Virus record (IMG/VR): IMGVR_UViG_3300015261_000002
Span: 124,001-188,000 of that record
Reading direction: 5' to 3' (one strand)
Origin: a virus
DNA length: 64,000 nucleotides
In this document: positions 50,398-59,434 of the stretch, in pieces
Position numbering within the stretch: position 1 is the stretch's first letter
Layout: every line of letters begins with the position of its first letter
The notes under the pieces: generated by a model
The model's database searches: none
What the model was told of the DNA's origin: nothing
What the model saw: only the letters and a program-made list of their open reading frames with translations
Made by a program: the position numbers and the translations under genes

Positions 50398-53328
50398 ATG
50401 GCCGACATTACACAACGAGAACTGATCGCACTGGCCAACAACCCTATTCGTGGGGTCAACCGTGTGATCAACCAGATCGAAGAGAACTACTTCGGTCGAT
50501 CGGTAAAACTGAACAGCAAGAGCCACCCGTTTGTCTTTGGTACCGACATCATCCTCGGAACCGCCCACGGTATCTTGAACCGTGTTGACGATGCGGTGGC
50601 TAAACTGTTCCCCGCTCATGCACGCAGTACTGCTGATCTCAGCCGGCACATGTCGGAAGAAGAGCAGGTCGGGATGTTTGGTACCCCGGCGATCATGGAC
50701 CTGCAATACGCGATCAACACCGACGTCTACATGTCGTTGGCAAAAGACGTAACGATCACCCTCGGCAAAAGTACCTTCACGTACAAAATGCTGTTGCTGC
50801 CGAAGGACACCGAACTGACCTTTGGTGGTTACACCTTTGCGATCGAGAACGGTATTGAAATCCGTTACAGCGAGCAGACGGGCTACCAGGTCGTCTACGA
50901 TGACAGCACGAACAATCCGCTGAACCCGATCTCGAACAACCTCCTGAAGCGAGTGGTGACCCCTAACGGTTACCTGACGATCGTTATCCCGTGCCGTCAG
51001 TTGATGTGCCAGCCTACCGAGAATCTGACGTCGAACATCAGCTCGGGTTGTGCCGGTGATATCGACTTCATTGACTATCTGTTTGCCGTTCGTGCATTCC
51101 AGACGGTCAATGGCATCAAGACGGAAATCCCGGTTACCTACAACCAGGATGTCTTCGACCCTAACACGGTCACCATGGCATTGAGCCTGGATGTCAGCAA
51201 CCAGCGGTTCAATTACCGTATCCCGGATGTCTACATTGCCAACGGCCTGGGCATCGGTTCGATCGACATCTATACCTACACGACGAAGGGTGAACTGTCG
51301 AAAGACTTTACCCAGACTGCGTTGCCGGATGTTGGGGTTAACTACCAGGACTATCGTTTTGGTGCAGGTACCCTCGGTCCGTTCTCTAACGCACTGAAGT
51401 CGTCAGGCGGTATGGCATGGCGGGCAATGACGCCGACGTCGGGTGGTAGCAATGCCATTCCTTTTGCTCAGATGAAGGCTTCCTTTATCATGGGTCGTCG
51501 TCAGCGCAATCTGCCGATCACCGAAAACAACCTGGTGGGTACCGTGGAGAACTACGGCTACAACTCGGTTAAGGCGATCGACTACATGACGAAGCGTAGC
51601 TACTCGTTGACCAAGGAACTTCGGATCCAGGACAACAAGAAGCTGTTTGCTCCCATGGGTTGCTTTGTTGGCAGTTACCTGGCATCGGTTAACAGTCTCA
51701 TTGGTAGCGGTGTGGTGATCGACAATGGTCAGCGTATTACCATCCCGCACAACGTGCTGTTTGATATCAGCCAGCCAACTACGGTCCTGATCAACCAGGT
51801 CACGAAGAACAACTACGAAGCCAGAAGCAACGAAGCCAAGGTAGACCTGGTAGCGTCGACGACTCTCGTCTATACACCGTTCTACTACGTTATGGACCTG
51901 ACGAACAACCAGGCTGTGTTGCGTACCTACCACCTCGACCAACCTAAGTTCCAAAGCCAGACGTTTAAGGCTGAGAACAGCTTGCTGGGTATCGACGTGG
52001 GTGTGGGCTCTGTGGCCATCGAGCAGAATGACTCGGGTTACCTGATCACGATTGTGACGGCATCGGGTAAGAGCTATAAGGAACTGGACGACTCCACGTT
52101 GGGCCTCCAGCTCTCTGTACAGCCTGAAGACACAAACAGCCTGGCCAGTATTGCAGCCACCCTGTACGGCCTCACAGAAGACGGTGAACGTATCTGGCAG
52201 TTCGCACTCGACAGTCGTTTCGATGTTGATGTGAATGACGTGATGTACTTCACAAACTTCGTGCAGTTCGGTAACACCCAACCGACCACCGGCGTTCCAC
52301 TGGATCTGACGATGACGTTTATCTTCACCTTCCAAGGCGATAAGGCTAACACAGCGACCGACTCGGATGACAAGATTGACCAAAGTCTGTTCCCAGTGCC
52401 GATGGTGGCTATCATCGAAACTCAGTACAGTGTTGTGTTGGGCAAGAAGATGGGTAACCTGTACAGCCGTATCCGTCCTCTCGTAGGCGAAGCGCAGTAC
52501 AAGAAGTATGGCGTCGACGTTCCGCTTGTGTATCAGGAAACGATCTACAAGCGTGACGAGAATAAAGAGATCATCTTTATCGATGGTGTTGCTCAAGTTG
52601 AGCACGAAGTGGGTGAGGTCATGTACGACAAGAACGTACCGCCTCGCATCATGCTGGAATACACCAAAGACGACTACATGCTTGATGGTGAAGGCAACTA
52701 CATCGAAGTGGCTCCTCGTGAGAAACTCTATCACTGGGACTTCATCGGTTTCGACGGTGCGTACTTCTTCAGTCATGATGCCTATGACATGCAGTTTGCC
52801 CAAGAGACCAAGGACTACTTCGTTGATGTCATCAGTCAGGACATGGCTTACTTTGCATCGTCCTCGCTTGATCAGACTAGCCTGGTCTACCAACCGCGCA
52901 ACAAGCTGGGCTACCAGAAGGTGGTCGTCAACAGCAACTACACCTCGTACCTCCGTCAGGATCTGAGCTTTGTGGTCACCTACTACCTCACGTCAGCGGG
53001 TATGAAGAACCAGAGCCTGAAGAGTTCCCTGGAAGCCAGTACTCCACGGACACTCAACGAAGGGTTGTTTGGAGCGACAACCTTCAGTGCCAACGACTTG
53101 GCGTTCCAATTGAAGGACGGTACCTCCCGAGAAGTGGTTGCGGTTAAACTGAGTGCCATCGCAGGTGACAGTACTGTGGATGTCATCAGTAACGCTGACT
53201 CCCTGACGGGCTTCAGTGTTCGTAAACTGTTGCAGGTGAGTTCGGACGGCTTGCTGTCGATCAAGGAAGACATCGACATCGTGTTCTTGCCGCATGACGT
53301 TTCCATGGTCAACATGGGTCCGGTGTAA
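50398..53328 (+). CDS. Large virion protein (976 aa), possibly baseplate
   Basis: ATG at 50398 follows the previous stop directly. After a helical N-terminus (ITQRELIALANNPIRGVNRV) comes ADLSRHMSEEEQVGMFGTPA with a following long beta-rich region containing many Asn/Thr/Tyr, Asp/Gly turns and repeats such as FRFGAG-type loops. Size, beta content and early position in a structural operon suggest a large baseplate or wedge-type component, as in T4-like contractile tails, but the alignment to any T4 gene is not evident. Ends before a strong bidirectional terminator. Confidence 0.5.
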   Translation: MADITQRELIALANNPIRGVNRVINQIEENYFGRSVKLNSKSHPFVFGTDIILGTAHGILNRVDDAVAKLFPAHARSTADLSRHMSEEEQVGMFGTPAIMDLQYAINTDVYMSLAKDVTITLGKSTFTYKMLLLPKDTELTFGGYTFAIENGIEIRYSEQTGYQVVYDDSTNNPLNPISNNLLKRVVTPNGYLTIVIPCRQLMCQPTENLTSNISSGCAGDIDFIDYLFAVRAFQTVNGIKTEIPVTYNQDVFDPNTVTMALSLDVSNQRFNYRIPDVYIANGLGIGSIDIYTYTTKGELSKDFTQTALPDVGVNYQDYRFGAGTLGPFSNALKSSGGMAWRAMTPTSGGSNAIPFAQMKASFIMGRRQRNLPITENNLVGTVENYGYNSVKAIDYMTKRSYSLTKELRIQDNKKLFAPMGCFVGSYLASVNSLIGSGVVIDNGQRITIPHNVLFDISQPTTVLINQVTKNNYEARSNEAKVDLVASTTLVYTPFYYVMDLTNNQAVLRTYHLDQPKFQSQTFKAENSLLGIDVGVGSVAIEQNDSGYLITIVTASGKSYKELDDSTLGLQLSVQPEDTNSLASIAATLYGLTEDGERIWQFALDSRFDVDVNDVMYFTNFVQFGNTQPTTGVPLDLTMTFIFTFQGDKANTATDSDDKIDQSLFPVPMVAIIETQYSVVLGKKMGNLYSRIRPLVGEAQYKKYGVDVPLVYQETIYKRDENKEIIFIDGVAQVEHEVGEVMYDKNVPPRIMLEYTKDDYMLDGEGNYIEVAPREKLYHWDFIGFDGAYFFSHDAYDMQFAQETKDYFVDVISQDMAYFASSSLDQTSLVYQPRNKLGYQKVVVNSNYTSYLRQDLSFVVTYYLTSAGMKNQSLKSSLEASTPRTLNEGLFGATTFSANDLAFQLKDGTSREVVAVKLSAIAGDSTVDVISNADSLTGFSVRKLLQVSSDGLLSIKEDIDIVFLPHDVSMVNMGPV

Positions 53329-53345
53329 AGCAGCTATAAACCATG

Positions 53346-53379
53346 CCTACCCTACCTCCCGCAAAGGAGGTAGGGTAGG
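53346..53379. terminator. Bidirectional terminator, perfect 14-bp hairpin
   Basis: 53346-53359 with 53366-53379, loop CGCAAA, in the convergent junction. It is preceded by TAAAGCAGCTATAAACC, which also precedes the terminator at 59435. Confidence 0.8.
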
Positions 53380-53395
53380 TTATGGCCGGTACAAC

Positions 53396-54154
53396 TTATT
53401 CCGCAGGCTGTTCCATCGGAGTCCCTGGGTACTTCAGGTTCAGGTATTCCGCAAACATGAACGGCAGCTTCAACTTGTTGCACATGTCGCTCGTGCGCCA
53501 AGAGAAGTCCTTCAGACTGTAACCCGTCAACTTCAGGTCAGGCTTGAAGGTACCTTCCAGATAGCTGGAGTGCGCCTTAGCCATGATGTCCTTGAACTCG
53601 TTAACAAAGAGGTAGTCCCCGTTGATGACGATATCCGGAACACGGTTGAGTTGATCCCACGAGGTGAGCGAACCGTCTTTCAACTTCTGCTCAGCTTCGT
53701 AGAAGTAGTCGCCGGTGTACGCGGTGTATTTCAACACCTCGCAACGGAACTCGTTCAGACGTTCCTGGCTCTCCACCGTGAAGTCAGCTGCGAGCAGCTC
53801 TTTCATTGTGGTGTTGACGACCTGGTCGATGTAGGCGTAAATGACCTCGAAGTACTCGCGGGTTTCTTTCAGCTCGCCCAGTTGCTTGCGTGCTTCTTCA
53901 ACGGGCAGGCCTGCATACAGCACAACAGACTTGTTCGTTTCAGGAAAGCATTCGGACAACTGAACAATCAGCGAGTTAGCCCGAGAGCTACTACCCCAGA
54001 TACCGCGGATGATCTTTGTAGCGACCGGCAGTGGAAGACCTTCGTCTTCCATCGCGGTGATCAGGGATTCGAGTTCGTCGATGTACGTCTGAGTCGTGAC
54101 ATCAGCCACACCCTTCAGTTTGACGATCTCTTCCCACATGGCTGCTCGGCTCAT
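53396..54154 (-). CDS. Hypothetical protein (252 aa)
   Basis: ATG at 54154 overlaps the preceding inner-head gene's stop (ATGA). Helical, charged (EEARKQLGELKETREYFEVI), with a DWRT-like patch (FSWRTSDMCNKLKLP). No processing site or TM. As translation is coupled to the 504-aa inner-head gene, it may be its assembly partner. Function unknown. Confidence 0.5.
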   Translation of the reverse strand: MSRAAMWEEIVKLKGVADVTTQTYIDELESLITAMEDEGLPLPVATKIIRGIWGSSSRANSLIVQLSECFPETNKSVVLYAGLPVEEARKQLGELKETREYFEVIYAYIDQVVNTTMKELLAADFTVESQERLNEFRCEVLKYTAYTGDYFYEAEQKLKDGSLTSWDQLNRVPDIVINGDYLFVNEFKDIMAKAHSSYLEGTFKPDLKLTGYSLKDFSWRTSDMCNKLKLPFMFAEYLNLKYPGTPMEQPAE

Positions 54155-55665
54155 AGCAATTTACCTGCTCCGATTTGCTTGGTGAAGTTGTTGAGGTTGG
54201 TCTTAACCCCACCAATATCACTTTGGATGGCGAAGTTCACGTTGGCGGTCAACTTCTCGCCAAACGTTTTTGCATCGGCATCCTTGATGAACACACGACC
54301 TTCGATGATCGGGCTCAGACCGCGAGAGCGTGCCTCAGCAACGATCTTCTCGACCGCCTCGATATCGCCGACCACACCACTGTAGTAGTAGGCATGGATG
54401 CGACCGTACCATTCAACCAGGCTGACGATCTGCCGTTCAACGCGGAGAACTTCCTTGTTGATGGAGTAGCACATCTGGCTGAAGTTACGGCAAGCGACGC
54501 TCAACATCTGGTAGTCGGATAGCAGTTGCGGTGCGTTGTAGTAGGTCGCCATCGCGCTGATCTTTTCAGAGTCAGACTTGTCGATGATCTCGCCTAGTGC
54601 TTTCCAGTTGACTTTCGAGATATCAACCTCGTCGTCCACCAGTTCCTGGTAACGCACGTTCAGACGCTGGATCTCGAGCAGGGTAGCGGACACATCCACA
54701 CCGGCTACAGTCGAAGCACTTGCCACAACTTCGGTCTTCAGGCGGTTCTGTACCTGGTCAAACTTGTTGGCCAGTTCTTCGTTCGAGAAGTCAAGGCTAT
54801 ACAGATCCTTGTACAGTTTGCTCATGAGACCAGAGATCTCTTCAACGCCAAAGGTCAGCAGCGTTTCGTTCATTGCCTTGGTGATAACAATCACTTCGGT
54901 AGACGATTCACCGGCGACGTGGTTACCCGACTTGTGACGCACACGAGAACGGTTGTACTCGTCGAGGATCACTTTCTTCAGACGCTTCTGAGCGATCGTA
55001 ACCTTGTCAGTGGCCTGCTTGATCTTCACGTTCAGCTGCTGGATCAACGGAACACTGGCCGCCAGCTTCTTCACTTGATCGATATCGCTATCGAGCTTGT
55101 TCTTCAGCAGGTGGATCTGTGCAACACGATCCTTGTCCTTTGGCAGGCTGCCGAGGAACTTCTCGACGTTGTACTCAGCGACGTTGAAGCCAAAGCTGAT
55201 CAGCGTGTCTTCGAACTCTTTCTTCAGATCGCCGAGGCTGTCATTGATGGCTTTGGTGATCCGTTCCGACTTGCGGAAACCGAAGATCCCTTTAACCATG
55301 TCGACAACCCAGTCGATGGCCATGCGGATGTAACGAATGATGGTTTCGATGAAGTCTTTGAAACCGGTGTAGACCGCACTGAAGAAGCCTTCAGCGCCCA
55401 TGCGAGCGTTGCGCTCCGAAGGGAACGGGTCATAGTTCTCGACGCCTTTGAGTTTGAGGTGGCGGGCAACCTGCTTGGAGAAACGACCGAGGCTCAGTTG
55501 TTCGGAACCCATCACCATAACGGTGGCGTTGTTCTGTTCACTGACCTGGTAGTATTCAGTCAGGTCGATACGTTGTTTGTTTTCGCCAGGCTGATACGAA
55601 TCAACCGGCTCCGCATTACCGTACTGCTGGTAATCGTCAATCTTGGTAGTGGCGGAGTCACTCAC
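54151..55665 (-). CDS. Inner-head processed protein (504 aa)
   Basis: Start is GTG at 55665 with GGAGG 6 nt upstream; no ATG lies near. Processing site RMGAE|G at Glu92 is followed by FFSAVYTGFKDFIETIIRYI and RMAIDWVVDMVKGIFGF, the longest version of the family helix. The propeptide has charged and Gln/Asn-rich parts with a second possible GSE site (55). The mature part is long and helical with coiled-coil character (LGDLKKEFEDTLISFGFNVA). Probable inner-body protein; one of the larger ones. Confidence 0.7.
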   Translation of the reverse strand: MSDSATTKIDDYQQYGNAEPVDSYQPGENKQRIDLTEYYQVSEQNNATVMVMGSEQLSLGRFSKQVARHLKLKGVENYDPFPSERNARMGAEGFFSAVYTGFKDFIETIIRYIRMAIDWVVDMVKGIFGFRKSERITKAINDSLGDLKKEFEDTLISFGFNVAEYNVEKFLGSLPKDKDRVAQIHLLKNKLDSDIDQVKKLAASVPLIQQLNVKIKQATDKVTIAQKRLKKVILDEYNRSRVRHKSGNHVAGESSTEVIVITKAMNETLLTFGVEEISGLMSKLYKDLYSLDFSNEELANKFDQVQNRLKTEVVASASTVAGVDVSATLLEIQRLNVRYQELVDDEVDISKVNWKALGEIIDKSDSEKISAMATYYNAPQLLSDYQMLSVACRNFSQMCYSINKEVLRVERQIVSLVEWYGRIHAYYYSGVVGDIEAVEKIVAEARSRGLSPIIEGRVFIKDADAKTFGEKLTANVNFAIQSDIGGVKTNLNNFTKQIGAGKLL

Positions 55666-56053
55666 GGCCGGCCTCCAGTTCTTTTACCAGGTAGTCGGTC
55701 AGAACGGAGCAGGCCGGCAGCTCGCCAACGTCCACGTCATTCACGATGGTGGTGAACTCTTTCTTGCACGGCAGGGTGCCGGTGTTCATCATCACACCGT
55801 TCAGCATGCCGATGCGCACTTGAGCGGTCTTGTGGATCAGCGGGGCTGGGATAGGGGATACCTTGTTCCACTTGTCGAGCATGGCCCAGGCTTTCTCATC
55901 CATCTCGGTGGTCCAACCGCCCAGACGGTACGAACGACGGATCAGGGCACGGGCGAACGGTTCGGCCAGCAGCTTGCTCTGCTCGATGGGACAGGTGATA
56001 CCTTTTTCGGTCAGGGCTTTCTTGAATTCAACAACATGGATCAAATGCGACAT
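55658..56053 (-). CDS. Hypothetical protein (131 aa)
   Basis: ATG at 56053 with AAGGA 7 nt upstream. Overlaps the GTG-start gene by 8 nt. Soluble, basic middle (ARALIRRSYRLGGW), acidic end (VKELEAGRE), two Cys (ITCPIEQ; LPCKKE; also LPACSV). No motif recognised. Confidence 0.5.
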   Translation of the reverse strand: MSHLIHVVEFKKALTEKGITCPIEQSKLLAEPFARALIRRSYRLGGWTTEMDEKAWAMLDKWNKVSPIPAPLIHKTAQVRIGMLNGVMMNTGTLPCKKEFTTIVNDVDVGELPACSVLTDYLVKELEAGRE

Positions 56054-56080
56054 GGTAGAGTTCCTTGCAAGGGGAGAGGG

Positions 56081-57484
56081 TTAGAATTCGTACGTCTTGT
56101 TTTCTTCTGGACTCTTGTCCGTTCCGTCACGACGCGCTTTCAGGTTGGCCAGTTTTACAGCAATGGTGTTCACCTCGTGGTTGGCGACCACAGAAGTGTA
56201 ATGTTCAACTTCTTGGGCTTTAAAGTCAGACTGACTGAACACCCAACCCATGAAGCGGTGGATCACGGTACTCTCATACCAAGGACGCAGGTCTTTCGCA
56301 TGGTTCAGCAGTTGCTGCACTTCATCTGCCAGGGCATTCTTTTCAGAGGCCGGCATCTTCGTGTCCTCTTTCAGCTTTTGGATCAGCTGACGGACAGCAT
56401 CTTCAAACCGACGGTGGTCAGCGTTATAGACGCCCGAGTAACCTTTGCTGAAGTAGTTCAGAACAAAGATAAACATATAGAAGACCATGGCCATGAACAA
56501 AGCACCGGCGACGCCGATAGAGATCGTTACCGAGAGCCAGGCAGGCAATGCAATGATCGTGGTCACTGCGGCAATCATCAGGCTGTTGACAACCGTTTGG
56601 ATGCAACCCTGGTCAGTCAGGATGCCGATCGCTGCGATAATGCCCTTGTCACAGCCCATGCGGATGGCGTACATGTCAGCCACAACTTCGGACGACATCG
56701 ACTCAACCCCTACCGACAAACTGCGTCGCATATTACGTTGGGCGATTAATTTATCGAAGTAGAGGAAGACAGTCTTGTCATCCTGTTCTTGGGCGAGCAT
56801 TTGCAGCTCACCTTGTTTGGCCGCTGGAACATCCAGCAGAGAAGCAACATCCTTGAGCACTACAACGCGATCTGAGACGTCTTTAGCCTCGCGATAGTAG
56901 AGCAGGGCGCTCTTCAGGTAGAGGTTGTCAGACGCGACTGTGAGCAGCATCATGCAACCGCTGAACACATGACCGAGTTCGTGGGCGATCGCACCTGCCA
57001 GGATACCCGGCAACGGTACGCCAAACTTCTTCACCTTATCGGCTGGGAAGGTAGCGTTCAGGTCAGGGTTGATCTGGAAGGTCACGGGTACGGTTTGGAA
57101 GGAACCGAGGACCTTACCACTGGTGTAATCGATGCCACCTTTAAACACCTTGTCCTTGTTCTGGGTAAACCAGCGGTACAGGGTGGTTTGAGTTGGCTTC
57201 AGCAGGTCGTCTACCAGTGCGTTGTTCAGCACATGGTTGGGGGAGAAGTAACCGGCGTCAACAGACAGGTTTCCGCTCTTGGAGAACTTCATGTCCACGT
57301 TCTTGAAACCCGTGAACTCCTCGATGAGGTCTTTGATGCCTGGGATGGCTTCTTTACTCAGAACACCGTCGGGACCAATCTGACTTTCGAGGTACAGCGA
57401 CAGCTTGCGGTAGAAGTCAGTGGACTGGAAGTTAATGAACTCCAACCCTCCGACGGGTCGTTTCAAAAAATCCATCGAGATCAT
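56081..57484 (-). CDS. Membrane-anchored gluzincin-type metallopeptidase (HELGH)
   Basis: ATG at 57484 with GGAG 9 nt upstream. Residues 168-172 are H-E-L-G-H in AIAHELGHVFSGC, the zinc-binding HExxH helix; Glu169 would be the catalytic base. About 95 residues later E266-V-V-A-D270 matches the ExxAD third-ligand motif of M48-type gluzincins. Two TM segments follow (about 298-318 and 320-345, IISIGVAGALFMAMVFYMF-like), then a cytoplasmic or periplasmic charged tail. This order (catalytic domain first, then TMs) differs from typical HtpX. It lies between inner-head genes behind its own GCATTTTATG promoter motif. It could process a virion or host envelope protein, or open the membrane during entry. 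It is not the prohead protease, which in phiKZ is a serine enzyme. Confidence 0.7.
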   Translation of the reverse strand: MISMDFLKRPVGGLEFINFQSTDFYRKLSLYLESQIGPDGVLSKEAIPGIKDLIEEFTGFKNVDMKFSKSGNLSVDAGYFSPNHVLNNALVDDLLKPTQTTLYRWFTQNKDKVFKGGIDYTSGKVLGSFQTVPVTFQINPDLNATFPADKVKKFGVPLPGILAGAIAHELGHVFSGCMMLLTVASDNLYLKSALLYYREAKDVSDRVVVLKDVASLLDVPAAKQGELQMLAQEQDDKTVFLYFDKLIAQRNMRRSLSVGVESMSSEVVADMYAIRMGCDKGIIAAIGILTDQGCIQTVVNSLMIAAVTTIIALPAWLSVTISIGVAGALFMAMVFYMFIFVLNYFSKGYSGVYNADHRRFEDAVRQLIQKLKEDTKMPASEKNALADEVQQLLNHAKDLRPWYESTVIHRFMGWVFSQSDFKAQEVEHYTSVVANHEVNTIAVKLANLKARRDGTDKSPEENKTYEF

Positions 57485-57506
57485 GCACCTGTACTCCTCA
57501 AAGATA

Positions 57507-57514
57507 TTTATTAC
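57507..57514 (+). promoter_or_regulatory. Possible early promoter box TTTATTAC for DNA polymerase
   Basis: Seven of eight bases match TATATTAC, 54 nt before the polymerase ATG, the same distance as the 24090 box from its gene. Lies in the 83-bp divergent gap. Confidence 0.4.
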
Positions 57515-57533
57515 TGGGACGCCATTGGTATAG

Positions 57534-57544
57534 CGCTAAAAGCG
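57534..57544 (-). promoter_or_regulatory. Short hairpin downstream of GCATTTTATG
   Basis: CGCT/AGCG with a 3-nt loop, two bases past the promoter motif, so near the 5' end of the metallopeptidase mRNA. Small; compare the hairpins after the capsid and 209-aa gene motifs. Confidence 0.25.
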
Positions 57545-57546
57545 GG

Positions 57547-57556
57547 CATAAAATGC
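57547..57556 (-). promoter_or_regulatory. Late promoter motif GCATTTTATG for metallopeptidase
   Basis: Minus strand reads GCATTTTATG, 62 nt before the ATG at 57484. Same motif as at 31846 and 61323. Confidence 0.5.
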
Positions 57557-57567
57557 AGGATAAACCC

Positions 57568-59427
57568 ATGACACAAAATCTTTCACCAATTATCGCGAAA
57601 GTCTGCAAACATGCTCATTATTCAGAGCATCGCTGGGACAAAACCAAAGACCTCCTCACAGCGAAGATCACGAACATCCATGAGGACGGTACTCGGTCGA
57701 CAACCTTTAAGTCCTACGAGAATTACAAGCAGCCGTTCTGGATCATTAAGGAACAGCATCGCAAGTTCAACCAACCAAAGGACTACATCGAAGAACGGTA
57801 CGTCAGGGAATACCGTTGCAATCGTCGTCAGATTCCATTTGAAGTCAAGAAGCAGTTGTTTGGGGCAGCTGATCGCAGTGCTTCGATTTATGACATCAAG
57901 TCGGGCAAAGGTATTCAATACGTGTTTGGTCTTGACCAGACGCCTGCGGTGCATTTGAAGCAACAGTTCTTTAAACGGTATGCGGAATACCAGGAAAAAG
58001 AAAAGTACACCATTGCGGCATTCGACGTTGAAGCCGACATGGAAGCGATTGGTGAAGTGAAACCGATCATGATGGCTTCGGTCACTATGAAGGACAAAGC
58101 TTACTTCGCCGGGTGCCGGGGTTGGTATCAGTCTCGGCAGGACAAGATTGACCCGAAGGTTCGTTTAACTGACTTTGCGATTTTAGCGGAGTTAAAAGCG
58201 GCCGAGAAGAAGTACCTGCAAGAACACTTGGATCGTCGAGGTTGCACGATTGAGTATGAGTTGTTCGATACACCGGGTCAGGTAGCCTTTGCTTGTATTC
58301 AGAAGTTCCACGAGTGGGAACCAGACTGGGTACTGAGCTGGAACGCCGCTTACGATATGGAAGCGTGTGAGCGTGCATTGCGGTCCGAGGGTTATAACCT
58401 GGCCGACGTGTATTGCGATCCTCGTGTTCCAAAAGAGTATCGGATGTATGAACTTAACCTGGGTCGTACACACAAGGTTAAAGAGAACGGCGACCGTACT
58501 CCTCTCGAACCTCAAGAGAAGTTCCCAACCGTTCGTTGTGTAGCAACATGGCAGTGGGCTGATGCCATGTCGGGTTATGCCATCAAGCGATTCTCTTCGG
58601 GTAAGCTCGAGAGTTACTCGCTGGAGGCGACTGCGCAACGGGAGAAGGTCAAGGGTAAGCTGTACACCGAAGAAGGCGCTGATAAGCTCCCAGGGTCTCC
58701 TCAGTGGCATCGATACATGCAGAAGCATTATCCGTATCTGTATTCGATGTACAACATTGGCGATAACTTCCCAATCGAAGAGATCAACGAAACCACGCTG
58801 GACTTTGTACTGTCGATTCCAATGCTGCTGCGTTATTCGGAGTATTTCAACTTCGTTTCGCAACCACGTTTGATTGCAGATACCTTGTCCTTTATTGCGC
58901 GTGAGCATGGTTACGTTTGGGGCAGCACTCCTGCTAAACGGGATAAAGTCTTTACTGACCGACTGCCGACTCTCGACAACTGGATTGCACTTCTCGATAC
59001 TGAGAAGAACGCAGACATGGGTCGGGCAATCTTTATCGGTCTGGATGACGTTATCAGTGCGGGTCGTGGTCTTACTGACGACCTTGACGTTGAAGGGGCG
59101 TACCCAACCGGTACACTGGCTTCTAACGCAGCGAACAAAACCACGCAGATGGAGGTGTATGCCATTCAGGGTGCTAATGACATGAAGTTCCGGGAGATTG
59201 CCGTGAACTATGCCAGCAGTACTCAAGCGAATGCCATGGGTCTGAGTCACGCACTGTTCCGTTTCCCACAAGCCGACAAACTGCAATCTGAGTTTGAGAA
59301 AGGTTTGGAAGAACTGGGTTATGCAGACATGTTGAAGCAACTGCGTGAAAGTGCAGAGAAAGCAAAAGCAGAACGAGAAGCACGTCAAGCCAAAGTCCTA
59401 CCAGAAGTACTGAAAGAAGCGGCGTAA
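57568..59427 (+). CDS. Family-B DNA polymerase N-terminal half: exonuclease and palm motif A
   Basis: Start set at ATG 57568 (AGGA 8 nt upstream). Exo I is FDVEAD with Asp153/Glu155; Exo II is SWNAAYDME with Asn259, Tyr262, Asp263; Exo III Y-x3-D is YNIGD with Tyr395/Asp399. This gives an intact 3'-5' proofreading exonuclease. Palm motif A appears as DLDVEGAYPT at Asp507 (compare DxxSLYPS). The 619-aa protein then ends in a charged helix; I see neither motif B (KxxxNSxYG) nor motif C (DTD). So the catalytic palm is incomplete, and a second polypeptide should supply it, unless these motifs are very divergent. Family-B enzymes are usually 800-1000 aa. Alone in its plus-strand unit behind an early-type box. 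Confidence 0.7.
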   Translation: MTQNLSPIIAKVCKHAHYSEHRWDKTKDLLTAKITNIHEDGTRSTTFKSYENYKQPFWIIKEQHRKFNQPKDYIEERYVREYRCNRRQIPFEVKKQLFGAADRSASIYDIKSGKGIQYVFGLDQTPAVHLKQQFFKRYAEYQEKEKYTIAAFDVEADMEAIGEVKPIMMASVTMKDKAYFAGCRGWYQSRQDKIDPKVRLTDFAILAELKAAEKKYLQEHLDRRGCTIEYELFDTPGQVAFACIQKFHEWEPDWVLSWNAAYDMEACERALRSEGYNLADVYCDPRVPKEYRMYELNLGRTHKVKENGDRTPLEPQEKFPTVRCVATWQWADAMSGYAIKRFSSGKLESYSLEATAQREKVKGKLYTEEGADKLPGSPQWHRYMQKHYPYLYSMYNIGDNFPIEEINETTLDFVLSIPMLLRYSEYFNFVSQPRLIADTLSFIAREHGYVWGSTPAKRDKVFTDRLPTLDNWIALLDTEKNADMGRAIFIGLDDVISAGRGLTDDLDVEGAYPTGTLASNAANKTTQMEVYAIQGANDMKFREIAVNYASSTQANAMGLSHALFRFPQADKLQSEFEKGLEELGYADMLKQLRESAEKAKAEREARQAKVLPEVLKEAA

Positions 59428-59434
59428 AGCAGCT

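Noticed and set aside
51403-52893. 496-codon open frame antisense to the 976-aa gene
   Set aside because: Shadow; no ribosome site and His/Val/Arg-rich composition.
56690-56710. GVE|S in the metallopeptidase as a head-processing site
   Set aside because: It lies between the HExxH and ExxAD motifs of a folded catalytic domain; cleavage there would destroy the enzyme.
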